Source: Frankiaceae bacterium (GTDB taxonomy: Bacteria; Actinomycetota; Actinomycetes; JADGOV01). From it: a DNA stretch of 42,126 bases. Made by a program: the position numbers and the translations under genes. Within the stretch, counting starts at the first letter, position 1, and every line of letters begins with the position of its first letter. Shown piece after piece: positions 8,036-16,595 of this stretch. Under the pieces are notes generated by a model, which was given only the letters and a program-made list of their open reading frames with translations, made no database searches and had not been told where the DNA came from. The stretch covers positions 1 to 42,126 of the forward strand of contig JADGOV010000016.1 of the NCBI GenBank assembly GCA_017882785.1, in the 5' to 3' direction.

Positions 8036-9394
8036 GTGTTCACCTCGGTGCTTGTCGCCAACCGCGGTGAGATCGCCCGACGGGTGATTCGGACCGCCCG
8101 GCGGATGGGTCTGCGGACTGTCGCCGTCTACTCCAGCGCCGATGCCGAGCTGCCCTATGTCCGGGAGGCGGACGAGGCGGTACCGATCGGCCCGGCCGCG
8201 CCGGCCGCGTCCTACCTGGACATGGACGCGGTGCTGGCGGCCGCGCGGCGCACCGGCGCGCAGGCGGTGCACCCCGGCTACGGCTTCCTCGCCGAGAGCG
8301 CGACGTTCGCCCGTCGCGTGCTCGGCGCCGGCCTGACGTGGGTCGGACCGCCGCCGGCGGCGATCGAGTCCATGGGCGAGAAGGTCAACGCCCGGAACCT
8401 GATGGCAGAGGCAGGCGTACCCGTTGCGGGCGGCACCCGGCAGCCGGTGACGGAGGTGGCGGCTGCGCTGGACGCTGCGCGCGCCCTGGGATACCCCCTG
8501 ATGGTCAAGGCGGTCGCCGGTGGCGGCGGCATCGGCATGAGTGTGGTGCATGACGAGGGTGGGATGCGCAGCGCGTTCGGCACCGCGCGTACCAGGGCGG
8601 AACGCTTCTTCGGCAATCCCGGCATCCTTCTCGAGCGCTACCTGGAGCACGCCCGACACGTCGAGGTGCAGATCGTCGGCCTGCCCGACGGTCGGGTCCT
8701 CGCGCTGGGCGAGCGAGACTGCTCAGTGCAGCGACGTCACCAAAAGGTCGCCGAAGAGACGCCGTCGACCGGAGTCAAACCGGAGCTCCGGCAGCGGATG
8801 GTGGCGGCGGCGGTACGGGCCGGCCAGGCGGTCGGCTATCGCAACCTGGGCACCGTGGAGTGCCTCGTGGACCCGGTAGCCCAGGATTTCGTCTTCCTGG
8901 AGATGAACACCCGGCTGCAAGTGGAGCATCCGATCACCGAGCTGGTCACGGGTATCGACCTGGTGGAGCAGCAACTCCTCCTGGCCGGTGGCCAGCCGGT
9001 CACCATCGAGGCGGCAGCTGGCGCCAGTGGCGTGCCGGCCGGCGGGCATGCGCTCGAGTTGCGGGTGTACGCCGAGGATCCACGCCGCTTCCTGCCGTCC
9101 CCCGGCACCATCCGGGCCTGGGAGGAACCTCGCGGCGAGGGCGTCCGGGTGGATGCCGGCTACGAGGCCGGCAGCGTCGTCACCCAGTACTACGACCCGC
9201 TGCTGGCCAAGCTCTGCACGTGGGGCGCCGACCGCAGCGAGGCTCTCGCCCGGGCCCGACACGCGGTCGCGGCGTTCGTCATCGAAGGTCCGCGCACCAA
9301 CCTGCCGTTCCACGCCGAGCTGCTGGCCCATCCGGACTTCGTTTCCGGCACGTACGATACGGGGCTGGTGGCTCGGATGCGTGCGACGCCGTGA
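8036..9394 (+). CDS. Biotin carboxylase subunit of an acyl-CoA carboxylase
   Basis: 452 residues, the length of a free-standing AccC-type subunit. The N-terminal domain starts SVLVANRGEIARRVIRTA. The ATP-grasp contains a glycine-rich loop (VKAVAGGGGIGM), and EMNTRLQVEHPITELVTG carries the metal and carboxylation residues. The C-terminal biotin carboxylase domain includes LELRVYAEDP and PSPGTI. It carboxylates carrier-bound biotin using bicarbonate and ATP. Unlike actinobacterial AccA3-type proteins it has no fused biotinyl domain; a separate 71-residue carrier follows 43 bases downstream. GTG 8036 has GGGAGG seven bases upstream. No carboxyltransferase gene is in the window. Confidence 0.95.
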   Translation: MFTSVLVANRGEIARRVIRTARRMGLRTVAVYSSADAELPYVREADEAVPIGPAAPAASYLDMDAVLAAARRTGAQAVHPGYGFLAESATFARRVLGAGLTWVGPPPAAIESMGEKVNARNLMAEAGVPVAGGTRQPVTEVAAALDAARALGYPLMVKAVAGGGGIGMSVVHDEGGMRSAFGTARTRAERFFGNPGILLERYLEHARHVEVQIVGLPDGRVLALGERDCSVQRRHQKVAEETPSTGVKPELRQRMVAAAVRAGQAVGYRNLGTVECLVDPVAQDFVFLEMNTRLQVEHPITELVTGIDLVEQQLLLAGGQPVTIEAAAGASGVPAGGHALELRVYAEDPRRFLPSPGTIRAWEEPRGEGVRVDAGYEAGSVVTQYYDPLLAKLCTWGADRSEALARARHAVAAFVIEGPRTNLPFHAELLAHPDFVSGTYDTGLVARMRATP

Positions 9395-9437
9395 GCCACA
9401 GCGCGCGGTGCGGGCCGTCCCAGCGGAAGGGGAGCAC

Positions 9438-9653
9438 GTGTCCGACGAGGTCGTGGCGGAAATGGTCGCCAACGTGTGGAAGGTTGTCGTAGCGATGGGC
9501 GATCGGGTCGACGACGGGGACACGTTGGTCATCCTGGAGTCCATGAAGATGGAGATCCCGGTCGTGACGGAGTCCGCGGGCACGGTCGCCGAGCTACGGG
9601 TCGCGGAGGGCGACGTCGTGCAGGAGGGCGACGTCATCGCCGTCATCGAGTAG
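9438..9653 (+). CDS. Biotin/lipoyl attachment carrier protein (TB7.3 type)
   Basis: 71 residues, the same length as mycobacterial TB7.3. It is a single biotinyl domain with ESMKMEIPV, where the lysine between the methionines is the biotinylation site. It also has the usual C-terminal GDVVQEGDVIAVIE. GTG 9438 follows a GAAGGGGAG ribosome site. It lies close behind the biotin carboxylase gene, which suggests the two act together. In mycobacteria the equivalent gene also lies next to the SigH anti-sigma gene. Confidence 0.93.
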   Translation: MSDEVVAEMVANVWKVVVAMGDRVDDGDTLVILESMKMEIPVVTESAGTVAELRVAEGDVVQEGDVIAVIE

Positions 9654-9685
9654 ACTGCCGGCTCGGGTCTTGGGCCCCACGCGGC

Positions 9686-9886
9686 TCAGCGGTCGCTCAC
9701 CGTGCCGTGCCGGGCGCACCGTGCGACCCATCCCCGCGGCATCACTTGGACAACCATGCGGCGCCGGCACCGCCCGCAGAAGCGCGGGGGTTCCAGCGCC
9801 CGCGCCCGTGCACAGCTGTCGTGGTTCGCCGTGCCGGCAGGCCGACCGCAGTGATCGCAGTACGGCGCACCAGAGGGCGTGGGCAC
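9686..9886 (-). CDS. Small cysteine-rich protein, probable BsaP-like biotin synthase auxiliary protein
   Basis: About 66 residues. It has two CxxC pairs (CDHCGRP and CGRCRRR), an intervening HDSC and a late WVARCARHG. The order Cxx[24 protein letters not shown] matches, from memory, the actinobacterial family now called biotin synthase auxiliary protein BsaP, proposed to help biotin synthase. Placement beside a biotin carboxylase and carrier fits a biotin link, although no bio genes are in the window. The start is uncertain (GTG 9886). It is convergent with the carrier gene. A generic zinc-ribbon protein is the alternative. Confidence 0.6.
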   Translation of the reverse strand: MPTPSGAPYCDHCGRPAGTANHDSCARARALEPPRFCGRCRRRMVVQVMPRGWVARCARHGTVSDR

Positions 9887-9904
9887 GGCCGTAGGGTACC
9901 GGGC

Positions 9905-10306
9905 ATGCCGCTGGCAGCAGGGTTGCGCGCGACCGTGGACGCGGTCGTCACGGCGGCCGACACCGCTGCAGCGCTGGGCAGTGGCGACTTGGCCGTCCTG
10001 GGTACGCCACGGGTGCTCGCCCTGGCCGAAGCGGCGACCGTCCGAGCCGTGTCCGCCGCGCTGCCACCCGAGCGGACCACGGTCGGCATCAGGGTCGTCC
10101 TCGACCACCATGCGCCCGCCGCCGTCGGTGCGGCAATGCGGGCGGAGGCGATCCTCGAGCGCGTCGAGGGCAACCGGCTGGAGTTTCGGGTCGCAGTCCG
10201 GTCGGTCCAAGCGGCCAGTGCCGACACGCTGGAACTTGCTGCCGGTTCGATCACCCGGATGGTCGTCGACCGCGCCCGTTTCGCCGGCTCACCCCAGCTG
10301 GCATGA
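9905..10306 (+). CDS. Thioesterase-family hotdog protein (FlK-like)
   Basis: 133 residues. The N-terminal [38 protein letters not shown] pattern and the later [18 protein letters not shown] segment fit single-domain hotdog thioesterases related to fluoroacetyl-CoA thioesterase. The E in LALAEAA and the H residues in LDHHAP lie where the family has its catalytic residues. The substrate is unknown; acyl-CoA hydrolysis is the general role. It is divergent from the BsaP-like gene, the two starts lying 19 bases apart. Confidence 0.75.
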   Translation: MPLAAGLRATVDAVVTAADTAAALGSGDLAVLGTPRVLALAEAATVRAVSAALPPERTTVGIRVVLDHHAPAAVGAAMRAEAILERVEGNRLEFRVAVRSVQAASADTLELAAGSITRMVVDRARFAGSPQLA

Positions 10307-10426
10307 CAGCGCAGGTCGATACCCGGCCGCGGTGACCGGTCCGGGCCGGGCCGCACGGCGGCGTCGGGGCGGCAAGCCCGACTCGGTATCCTGGGTGCCT
10401 CGATCCCGGAGCGAAGTGCCTGCCCG

Positions 10427-11353
10427 ATGACTGCCCTGCGCGATGCCGCCGCGGAGATCGCCCCAGCGCCGCCGTACGTCACTGTTGTGCTGCCCTGCTA
10501 CAACGAACAGGATCACGTGCTGCTCGAGCTGGAGCGGATCACCGCGGCCCTCGACGTCAGCGGCTACAGCTATGAACTGCTCGTCATCGACGACGCGTCC
10601 ACCGACGCCACGCTGAGCGTGCTTCGCCAGGCCGAGTCGCGTTTTCCCTGGATGCGGCTGCTGCCGTTCCACCGCAACGGCGGATCGGGCACCGCCCGGC
10701 GCATTGGCACCGAACAGGCCAGAGGCGAGATCGTGGTCTGGACGGATGCGGACATGACCTATCCGAACGAGCGGATACCGGAACTGGTCGGACTGCTCGA
10801 CAGTGACCCGACCGTCGATCAGGTGGTCGGCGCGCGTACCAGTGAGGAAGGCCGCTACAAGCTGCTGCGCGTGCCGGCGAAGTACGCAATCCGCAAGGTG
10901 GCCGAGCGGCTGACCGGCACCCGGATCCCGGACCTGAACTCCGGTTTGCGGGCGTTCCGCCGCTCGGTCTCGTTGCCTTACCTACGGTTGCTGCCGCCAG
11001 GGTTCTCCTGCGTGACGACCCTGACCCTGTCCTTTCTGTCCAACCAGCACGGCGTCCGCTACGTCCCCATCGCCTATGCGAAGCGGGCCGGGCAGTCCAA
11101 GTTCCACTTCACCCACGACGCCTACCGCTACATCCTGCAGGTGCTGCGGATGGTGATGTATTTCGACCCGCTCCGAGTGTTGATGCCGGTGGCGCTCTGG
11201 CTGCTCGGCCTCGGGGCCGCCAAGACCGTCTACGACGTGATCGTGCATCCGGTACGGATCGCGATCAACACTGTGCTGCTGCTGGTCACCGGACTCATCG
11301 TGGCGGCTCTCGCGCTGTTGGCTGACCTGATCGTGCGGTCCCGACCGGACTGA
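10427..11353 (+). CDS. GT2 family glycosyltransferase (polyprenyl-phosphate type)
   Basis: 308 residues. A GT-A fold begins with VTVVLPCYNEQDHV; the DDAS loop and the metal-binding VWTDADMTYPN follow. IPDLNSGLRAFRR and a C-terminal pair of hydrophobic segments (about 245-265 and 275-302) resemble dolichol/polyprenyl-phosphate sugar transferases. It likely loads a sugar onto a lipid carrier at the membrane. It opens a glycan/lipid block extending to 18.8 kb, and converges on the methyltransferase. Confidence 0.85.
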   Translation: MTALRDAAAEIAPAPPYVTVVLPCYNEQDHVLLELERITAALDVSGYSYELLVIDDASTDATLSVLRQAESRFPWMRLLPFHRNGGSGTARRIGTEQARGEIVVWTDADMTYPNERIPELVGLLDSDPTVDQVVGARTSEEGRYKLLRVPAKYAIRKVAERLTGTRIPDLNSGLRAFRRSVSLPYLRLLPPGFSCVTTLTLSFLSNQHGVRYVPIAYAKRAGQSKFHFTHDAYRYILQVLRMVMYFDPLRVLMPVALWLLGLGAAKTVYDVIVHPVRIAINTVLLLVTGLIVAALALLADLIVRSRPD

Positions 11354-11365
11354 GAGCTGCCGGGC

Positions 11366-12130
11366 TCACCTCGGCCGGCGAGCGCGGAGCACCAGCCCCG
11401 TACCGCGATGCGGGAAAGCCCGCTGCAGGAGGCGGAATGGCGCTGTCGCCGCCTTCAGCGCCGGGGTGAGTGCGGCCGCGTCGGGCTGGTGCCAGCGCCC
11501 GCTGCCGCTGGTGCGTTCGGCCGGCGGGGAGCGGTCGTGCCCACCCGCGGCCGAGCCCGTACGGGAAACCGCCGCGGCGGCCCGGCGGGCCAGGCTGTTG
11601 CGGGCGGCCTCCAGCAGGTAACCCAGCGGCATCCCGTACAGGATGGTCCGCACGTCCACCAGGCCGGCCGAGCGGGCCAGCTCAACGAGAACCGGCGGGT
11701 CGTAGCGGCGCACGTGCCCCACGTGGACGTCGGCGGCGGCGAAGCGTGCGGCGTACGCCGGGACACTGAGCACCAGGATTCCTCCCGGCCGAAGCAGCGC
11801 GACCCAGTCCAGCAGTGCTGCCCGATCGTCGTCGACGTGCTCCAACACCTCGAAGGCGCAGACCAGGTCGAACGTCCTATCCAACGCGAGAGTGCCGAGG
11901 TCGGTGCGCACCTCCCCGCGGCCGAGCGCGGCCAGGCGTTGCCGGGCGACCGCCGCCGACAGCGGGTCCGGCTCCACCCCGACGTAGTCGTAGCCGGCCG
12001 CGGCGAACCGTGCGCCGACAGCGCCCTGGCCGCAGCCCACCTCCAGTACGCTGCACGCCCCCACCGGTAGCTGACGGCGCACCACGTCCCACCGCAGCCA
12101 GGCGTTGGCTGTCAAAGGCGGCAGGCTCAC
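11366..12130 (-). CDS. Class I SAM-dependent methyltransferase
   Basis: 254 residues. The SAM-binding motif I is VLEVGCGQGAVGARF, an acidic EPD ends the second strand, and a FDLVCAFEVLEHVDDD motif is followed by LRPGGILVLSVPAY. This is the UbiG/Methyltransf_11 pattern. The C-terminus is basic and disordered-looking. It starts with GTG seven bases after the stop of the glycosyltransferase upstream on the same strand, so the two are probably co-transcribed. Substrate is unknown; a glycan or lipid intermediate fits the context. Confidence 0.85.
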   Translation of the reverse strand: MSLPPLTANAWLRWDVVRRQLPVGACSVLEVGCGQGAVGARFAAAGYDYVGVEPDPLSAAVARQRLAALGRGEVRTDLGTLALDRTFDLVCAFEVLEHVDDDRAALLDWVALLRPGGILVLSVPAYAARFAAADVHVGHVRRYDPPVLVELARSAGLVDVRTILYGMPLGYLLEAARNSLARRAAAAVSRTGSAAGGHDRSPPAERTSGSGRWHQPDAAALTPALKAATAPFRLLQRAFPHRGTGLVLRARRPR

Positions 12131-12137
12131 GGCTGGG

Positions 12138-13262
12138 TCATGACTGGGCCGCCTGCTCGACGAGGCCGATCAAGCGCTGCCGGAACGGGACGACGACCAC
12201 GGACGGTCGAAAGGCACGGTCGGCCAGCGCCGCCGCCGCCTGCTGCAGGCTCCGCAACCGAGCCGGGTCCGCGCTCAGCCCGCGCAGCGCCGCGGCCAGC
12301 GCGACCGGGTCCCCCGGAGGGATCCGGACCGCCGCGGAGCCCAGCAGCCGACGCTGCGGGACCGTGTCGGAGGTGATGATCGCACAGCCCGCGGCGGCGC
12401 CTTGGAAGACCTTGTTGGGCACCACGCGCCGAGCCTTGGGCGAGGTGCCGAAGATACCCAGGCAGACGTCGGCGCCACGGACGATGGCCGGCAGCTCCGC
12501 CGGCGGTACCCAGTCGCGCCACAGCACCCGAGGGTTGGCCGAAGCGGCTGCCTGGGCCCGAGCGCGGTCCTGCCCGCCACCGACCATGAGCGCGGTCACG
12601 CCCGGACAGTCGGCGAGCAGGCCCAGCGCCGCACCGACCACCGGCGCGCCCTGTAGGGGGGTGTAGAGGCCGAAGAAGACCACCCGAAGGGGTGCCGCCG
12701 AGGCCGCTGGCCGCGGCCCGGCCGACCACGCCGACGGCGCACCCACCGCCACGACGACTGCCTTGGCGCGCCGGGCCGCCGGGAGCAGCCCGACGTGTTC
12801 GGTGGTGTCCACTACCACGAGGTCAGCCGCGGCGAGCGCCGCCCCATCCAACCAGGTCAGCAGCCGGCCTGTGAGCCAGCCGGCGACCCCCCGGTCGCGC
12901 GCAGTGTCTGCGGCCGAGATCAGATGGTCCAGCGCGATCGGAGTACGGCGGTAGAGCCAGCGCGCCAGCAGGACGTCGAAGTGCCCGAGGTACCCGACGA
13001 GCACGACGTCCGGAGCGGCGGTGCCGCGTCGGCGTGACCGCCGTACCCGCCGGATCAGTGCAGCCCACCGGCCTGCCAGCCGGCCGGCCAGAAGTGGCAG
13101 TCGCCACGGCTGGCGGAGCAACGCGACTCGGGCCGCGGTGTCCAGACCCAGGGGCTCATTGATCTCCAGAACCGAATCCCCCGCTGCTCGCAGCCCCTCC
13201 AGCAGAATGCCCATCCGGGGATGGGTGGCGGTGTCGTAGGTTCCGAAGCCGAGCACCCGCAC
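12138..13262 (-). CDS. GT4-like glycosyltransferase (group 1)
   Basis: About 374 residues from GTG 13262 (reading VRVLGFGTYD); the frame is open upstream to another GTG at 13301. A GT-B fold is indicated by N-terminal GFGTYDTATHPRMG and by the C-terminal half with LRVVFFGLYTPLQG, ADVCLGIFGTSPKARRVVPNKVFQGAAAG and DPVALAAAL. The PNK-x-FQ-x-AAAG segment sits where GT4 enzymes bind the donor nucleotide. It is co-directional with the methyltransferase and divergent from the flippase-like gene, a pairing that suggests one export pathway. Confidence 0.82.
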   Translation of the reverse strand: MRVLGFGTYDTATHPRMGILLEGLRAAGDSVLEINEPLGLDTAARVALLRQPWRLPLLAGRLAGRWAALIRRVRRSRRRGTAAPDVVLVGYLGHFDVLLARWLYRRTPIALDHLISAADTARDRGVAGWLTGRLLTWLDGAALAAADLVVVDTTEHVGLLPAARRAKAVVVAVGAPSAWSAGPRPAASAAPLRVVFFGLYTPLQGAPVVGAALGLLADCPGVTALMVGGGQDRARAQAAASANPRVLWRDWVPPAELPAIVRGADVCLGIFGTSPKARRVVPNKVFQGAAAGCAIITSDTVPQRRLLGSAAVRIPPGDPVALAAALRGLSADPARLRSLQQAAAALADRAFRPSVVVVPFRQRLIGLVEQAAQS

Positions 13263-13336
13263 GAGGCGACCATACGCGGCCCAGGAGGCGCCGGCGGGCA
13301 CCCGGCGACCGGGGTCAACGCCGCTACAGTGATCTC

Positions 13337-14290
13337 GTGCTGCGCCGCCTCACGGCGAGCCGGACGGTCCGGATCGGCGCCGCGCTGGCTGCCGCTGGTT
13401 TCGGGCTGCTGGCCGTGGTCGGTCAGTGGTCGCAGGTGCGGGCCGCGGCCGGGCAACTGAGCCTGGCGGCCGTGGCGGTGGCGGCGCTTGCCGTCATGGC
13501 CGGGCTGTTCGCCACCATGCTGTCGTGGCGGGCGCTGCTGGCCGACCTCGGCTCGCCGCTGGGCATCCCCGCCGCGATGCGGGTCTTCTACATCGGCCAA
13601 CTCGGCAAGTACGTGCCGGGCGGCGTGTGGTGGTTGGTGGGACAGGTGGAACTGGCCCACCAGCAGCGCGTGCCCCGCCAGCGTTCGGCGGCCGCGGGTG
13701 TGCTCACGGTCGTGCTGAGTCTCGGAGCGGGGCTGGGCATCGCCGCGCTGACCCTGCCGCTGCTGGCATCCCCGGCCACCGATCGGTACTGGCCGGTGCT
13801 GCTGGCGGTTCCGTTGCTGGCCTTGGTTGCGCGGCCCAGGGTGCTCAACCCGGCGCTGGACCGGGTCCTGCGCCGGACCGGCCGCGAGCCGCTGGAACAC
13901 CCACTGAGCCGGCGTGGGCTGGCCGAAACGGTGGCCTGGGCGGCGCTGGCGTGGGCGGCATTCGGCGTCCAGGTCGCCGTGCTGGCCGTCGATCTCGGCG
14001 CGACGGGTGCCCGGACTCTCTTCCTGTCCATCGGTGGCTTCGCCCTGGCCTGGTCGGTCGGCTTCCTGGCGGTGCTGGTACCGGCGGGCATCGGCGTCCG
14101 TGAAGCCGCCTTGGTGGCCGCGCTCGCCGCCGTGCTGCCGCCTGGGCCCGCGCTGCTGATCGCCGTCGTCTCCCGACTCCTCATGACCGTCGGTGACCTG
14201 TCCTGGGCCGCGGCCGCTGCCGCCCGCTGGCCTGGCGGGGGGGCGGCGCCTCCCCGCCAGGCGGGATCAGACTGCGTGGAGCCGGTCTAG
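13337..14290 (+). CDS. Flippase-like integral membrane protein (UPF0104/YbhN, AglD type)
   Basis: 317 residues with about eight hydrophobic segments. Diagnostic parts are YIGQLGKYVPGGVWWLVGQVE near 90-110 and VPAGIGVREA near 250-260, typical of the lysylphosphatidylglycerol-synthase transmembrane family (LPG_synthase_TM). Members work with glycosyltransferases on lipid-linked sugars or transfer lipids. It lies between a GT4 enzyme (divergent) and an acyltransferase gene (convergent). The last 24 bases overlap the end of that acyltransferase gene on the other strand. Confidence 0.85.
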   Translation: MLRRLTASRTVRIGAALAAAGFGLLAVVGQWSQVRAAAGQLSLAAVAVAALAVMAGLFATMLSWRALLADLGSPLGIPAAMRVFYIGQLGKYVPGGVWWLVGQVELAHQQRVPRQRSAAAGVLTVVLSLGAGLGIAALTLPLLASPATDRYWPVLLAVPLLALVARPRVLNPALDRVLRRTGREPLEHPLSRRGLAETVAWAALAWAAFGVQVAVLAVDLGATGARTLFLSIGGFALAWSVGFLAVLVPAGIGVREAALVAALAAVLPPGPALLIAVVSRLLMTVGDLSWAAAAAARWPGGGAAPPRQAGSDCVEPV

Positions 14291-14977
14291 CACCTCCGTG
14301 GGGGGTGTCTCGCCACGGATGACGCCCAGCTGCTCTCGAATGCGAGCCATGATCAGATCGGTGATGCCGTGGAGCACCTCGCTGGTCGGCTCGCGGCCGG
14401 CATACGCGCTGAGATCGACGGGCCGACCAGCATTGAAGTGGACGGTCTTGCGTACAGGCCGGCTGAACTTGGGCTTCTTGCCGGGGGTGAAGAACTCCTG
14501 CGCCCCCCACTGGGCCAGTGGGATCACCGGCGCGCCGCTGTCCAGCGCGAGGCGGGCGACACCGGTGTGCCCACGCATCGGCCAGTACGCCGGGTCCTTC
14601 GTGTTCGTGCCCTCCGGGAAAATCACGACGCAATCGCCGGCCTTGAGGGCCGCGGTCGCGTCCCGGAGCGCGTTCCCGGCCTGGTCACTGTCCCGGTAGA
14701 CCGCGATCTGCCCGGTGGCCCGCATGAGCGGGCCAAGGACGGGAATCCTGAGGATCTCCACCTTGGTCAGCAGGCGCGGTAGGCGTCCGTGGTCGTAGAG
14801 CGCGTTGCCCAGCACCACGCCGTCGGCCGGCGAGATGTGATTGGCGGCGACGATAACCCCGCCGCTCCGTGGCACGTTCTGCTCGTCGGTCCACTCTCGG
14901 TGGGTGAAGGCCGTCAGTACCGGTTTCACCATCGCCGCGATGACCAAGAACGATTTATCCGAAGGATGAGAACTCAC
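14267..14977 (-). CDS. 1-acyl-sn-glycerol-3-phosphate acyltransferase (PlsC family)
   Basis: 236 residues. The HX4D catalytic motif is NHISPADG (H47, D52), and the substrate-binding FPEGTN lies near 120. It likely acylates lysophosphatidic acid, or a similar glycolipid acceptor given the context. Its C-terminus (RGETPPTEVLDRLHAV) overlaps the end of the convergent flippase-like gene. The basic GKKPKFSRPVRKTVHF stretch is common in actinobacterial members. Confidence 0.9.
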   Translation of the reverse strand: MSSHPSDKSFLVIAAMVKPVLTAFTHREWTDEQNVPRSGGVIVAANHISPADGVVLGNALYDHGRLPRLLTKVEILRIPVLGPLMRATGQIAVYRDSDQAGNALRDATAALKAGDCVVIFPEGTNTKDPAYWPMRGHTGVARLALDSGAPVIPLAQWGAQEFFTPGKKPKFSRPVRKTVHFNAGRPVDLSAYAGREPTSEVLHGITDLIMARIREQLGVIRGETPPTEVLDRLHAV

Positions 14978-15203
14978 CTGTCACACTCCTGCAGTGCCGG
15001 TCGTGGTGGCCGGTCAAGTGGCCGGTTGTCGTTGTCGATGTGGACCCGGACCACCGTGCCGCGTCGCTGTCGGCTGCCCCGGAGACGGCTGGCCCGCAGG
15101 GACGGATGCCTCGACTTGGCGATGGTGGCTACCCGCAGTGTCTCAGGTTCCGACGGCAGGCCCCGTACCGGCGCCCCAGCGCGGCTCTACCGGGGGCAGC
15201 GTC

Positions 15204-16310
15204 TCAGGTAAGCAGTGCCGCGGCATCGGCGTCGGGCCCACCCGCCGTGGCAGCGTCCCCGGTGGCGGCGTCCTTGGCGTGCCCGTCCAGCGGACTCCTC
15301 GCCGTGGTCTTGGCCGTGCTCTTTACTGTGCTCTTCGTCGTGCTCTTCTTGGTGTCCTTCGCGGACCTTCCGGTGGCCGGGTTGCCGGCGGCCTTGCTGT
15401 TCGGTGACGTCCTGCCGTTCGGCGACGCGGGGTTCGCGGCTGCGGCATCGGCCGCCGCGGCCTTGGCATCCGCGAGAATGGCGTGCGGACTGTGCTCATC
15501 CAGCTGGGCCAGGGCGCCGGCGATCTGGTGAGCCACCCCACCGTCGATGAGCAGCGACATGTGCCCAACTCCGGGCACGAAGATGTTGCGGGCGTCGAGG
15601 TCGGGATGAACGATGCGCGCTGCCCGCTTCGGAATCATCAACGTGTCCAGATCACTCCAGAACGCGATGAACCGAGTCGTGCAGTTCGGCGCCGGCCACT
15701 GCAACTCCCGCACGAAATCACTTTCCGGAGTGACCTGACGACAGACGGCATGCGGCACCAAGCCGGCGGGCCGGGTTCCCTGATGCGGAGCGCCGAGCGT
15801 GACGAGAGTGTGCACACGCTTATCTCCGCCGAGCCGCTGCACGTAGTAACGGGCGATGACTCCGCCGAGAGAGTGACCGACGAGGTGGATGCGGTCGTGA
15901 CCGGTCGCCTCGCACAGCATCTCCACGCTGCGACCCAGCTCGCGTGCCGCCTCGGAGATGTCGTGCGTGACAACCTGATAGTTGACCGTCACGACCCGTT
16001 GGAAGCCACGGCGGCGAAGGACGCGGCGAAGAACGACGAAGCTTGATCGATTACCGATCATGCCGTGGAGCAGCAAGATGGGCGTGCCCGCCGCGTTCGC
16101 GTCGTGCATGAGCATGCCGCGCTGCAGTGGGGACATCTGACCGAGGCTGTAGATGTCGCTGTCCGGTCGCATCTTCTCCCGAAGGAACCCGCCGGGGTAC
16201 ATGGCGGCCTGCGCTGCGGTCCACGCCGCCTCCACCGCGATGCCACGCACTCGTTTGGCCACCCGGACAGTCGCGCCTGACACGCGACTGGGCCCCTCCG
16301 CTCCGCTCAC
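15204..16310 (-). CDS. Alpha/beta-hydrolase lipase/esterase with Lys/Thr/Ser-rich tail
   Basis: About 368 residues. An oxyanion segment ILLLHGMIGNRSSF and the nucleophile elbow GHSLGG are visible. The acid (DLDTLMIP region) and the histidine (VGHMSLL) follow in the usual order. This is the triacylglycerol lipase/LipA-like fold common in actinobacteria. Roughly the last 90 residues are low complexity, with repeats of KST and AKTT and many Ala/Asp. I chose GTG 16310 because GAAGGAGG lies seven bases upstream; the frame is open to 16490, but that would put this site inside the gene. A candidate promoter at 16396-16424 supports the shorter start. It is divergent from the next glycosyltransferase. 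Confidence 0.82.
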   Translation of the reverse strand: MSGAEGPSRVSGATVRVAKRVRGIAVEAAWTAAQAAMYPGGFLREKMRPDSDIYSLGQMSPLQRGMLMHDANAAGTPILLLHGMIGNRSSFVVLRRVLRRRGFQRVVTVNYQVVTHDISEAARELGRSVEMLCEATGHDRIHLVGHSLGGVIARYYVQRLGGDKRVHTLVTLGAPHQGTRPAGLVPHAVCRQVTPESDFVRELQWPAPNCTTRFIAFWSDLDTLMIPKRAARIVHPDLDARNIFVPGVGHMSLLIDGGVAHQIAGALAQLDEHSPHAILADAKAAAADAAAANPASPNGRTSPNSKAAGNPATGRSAKDTKKSTTKSTVKSTAKTTARSPLDGHAKDAATGDAATAGGPDADAAALLT

Positions 16311-16395
16311 GTGGATGCCTCCTTCGCCCAGGGGACTCGCACCGATTGCACCCATGAAACCCAGCCCGCCCGACCAGACTCTCACCGGAAGGATG

Positions 16396-16424
16396 GCTAT
16401 AGAAGCCCCTGTAGGCAAGTTCCA
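16396..16424 (-). promoter_or_regulatory. Candidate promoter of the lipase gene
   Basis: On the minus strand, TGGAAC, 17 bases and TATAGC form a weak -35/-10 pair in a locally AT-richer stretch, about 85 bases before the proposed GTG at 16310. The spacing is good; the -35 match is poor. Confidence 0.3.
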
Positions 16425-16595
16425 CCATACGCGCAGGAAGACGTTAGCCCATCCCGGCCGGACGTCGGAGGGCCCGCATGGTCCCGACATGGGCTTGGCT
16501 TCAACCGGCGGCGGTCGGCCAGGCGTAGGCTTTGGCTCGCCGTTGCCGACCGAAACGGCTACTCGATCCAGCCCGAGAAAGGACGCGAGGCCAGC

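Noticed and set aside
8723-9646. Long minus-strand frame (307 codons) opposite the biotin carboxylase and carrier genes
   Set aside because: It is the antisense of genes with clear catalytic motifs; long antisense frames are expected at this GC content.
15120-15210. Repeated GTCTCAGG words upstream of the lipase stop
   Set aside because: Only two short copies within 100 bases, with no consistent spacing; probably chance.
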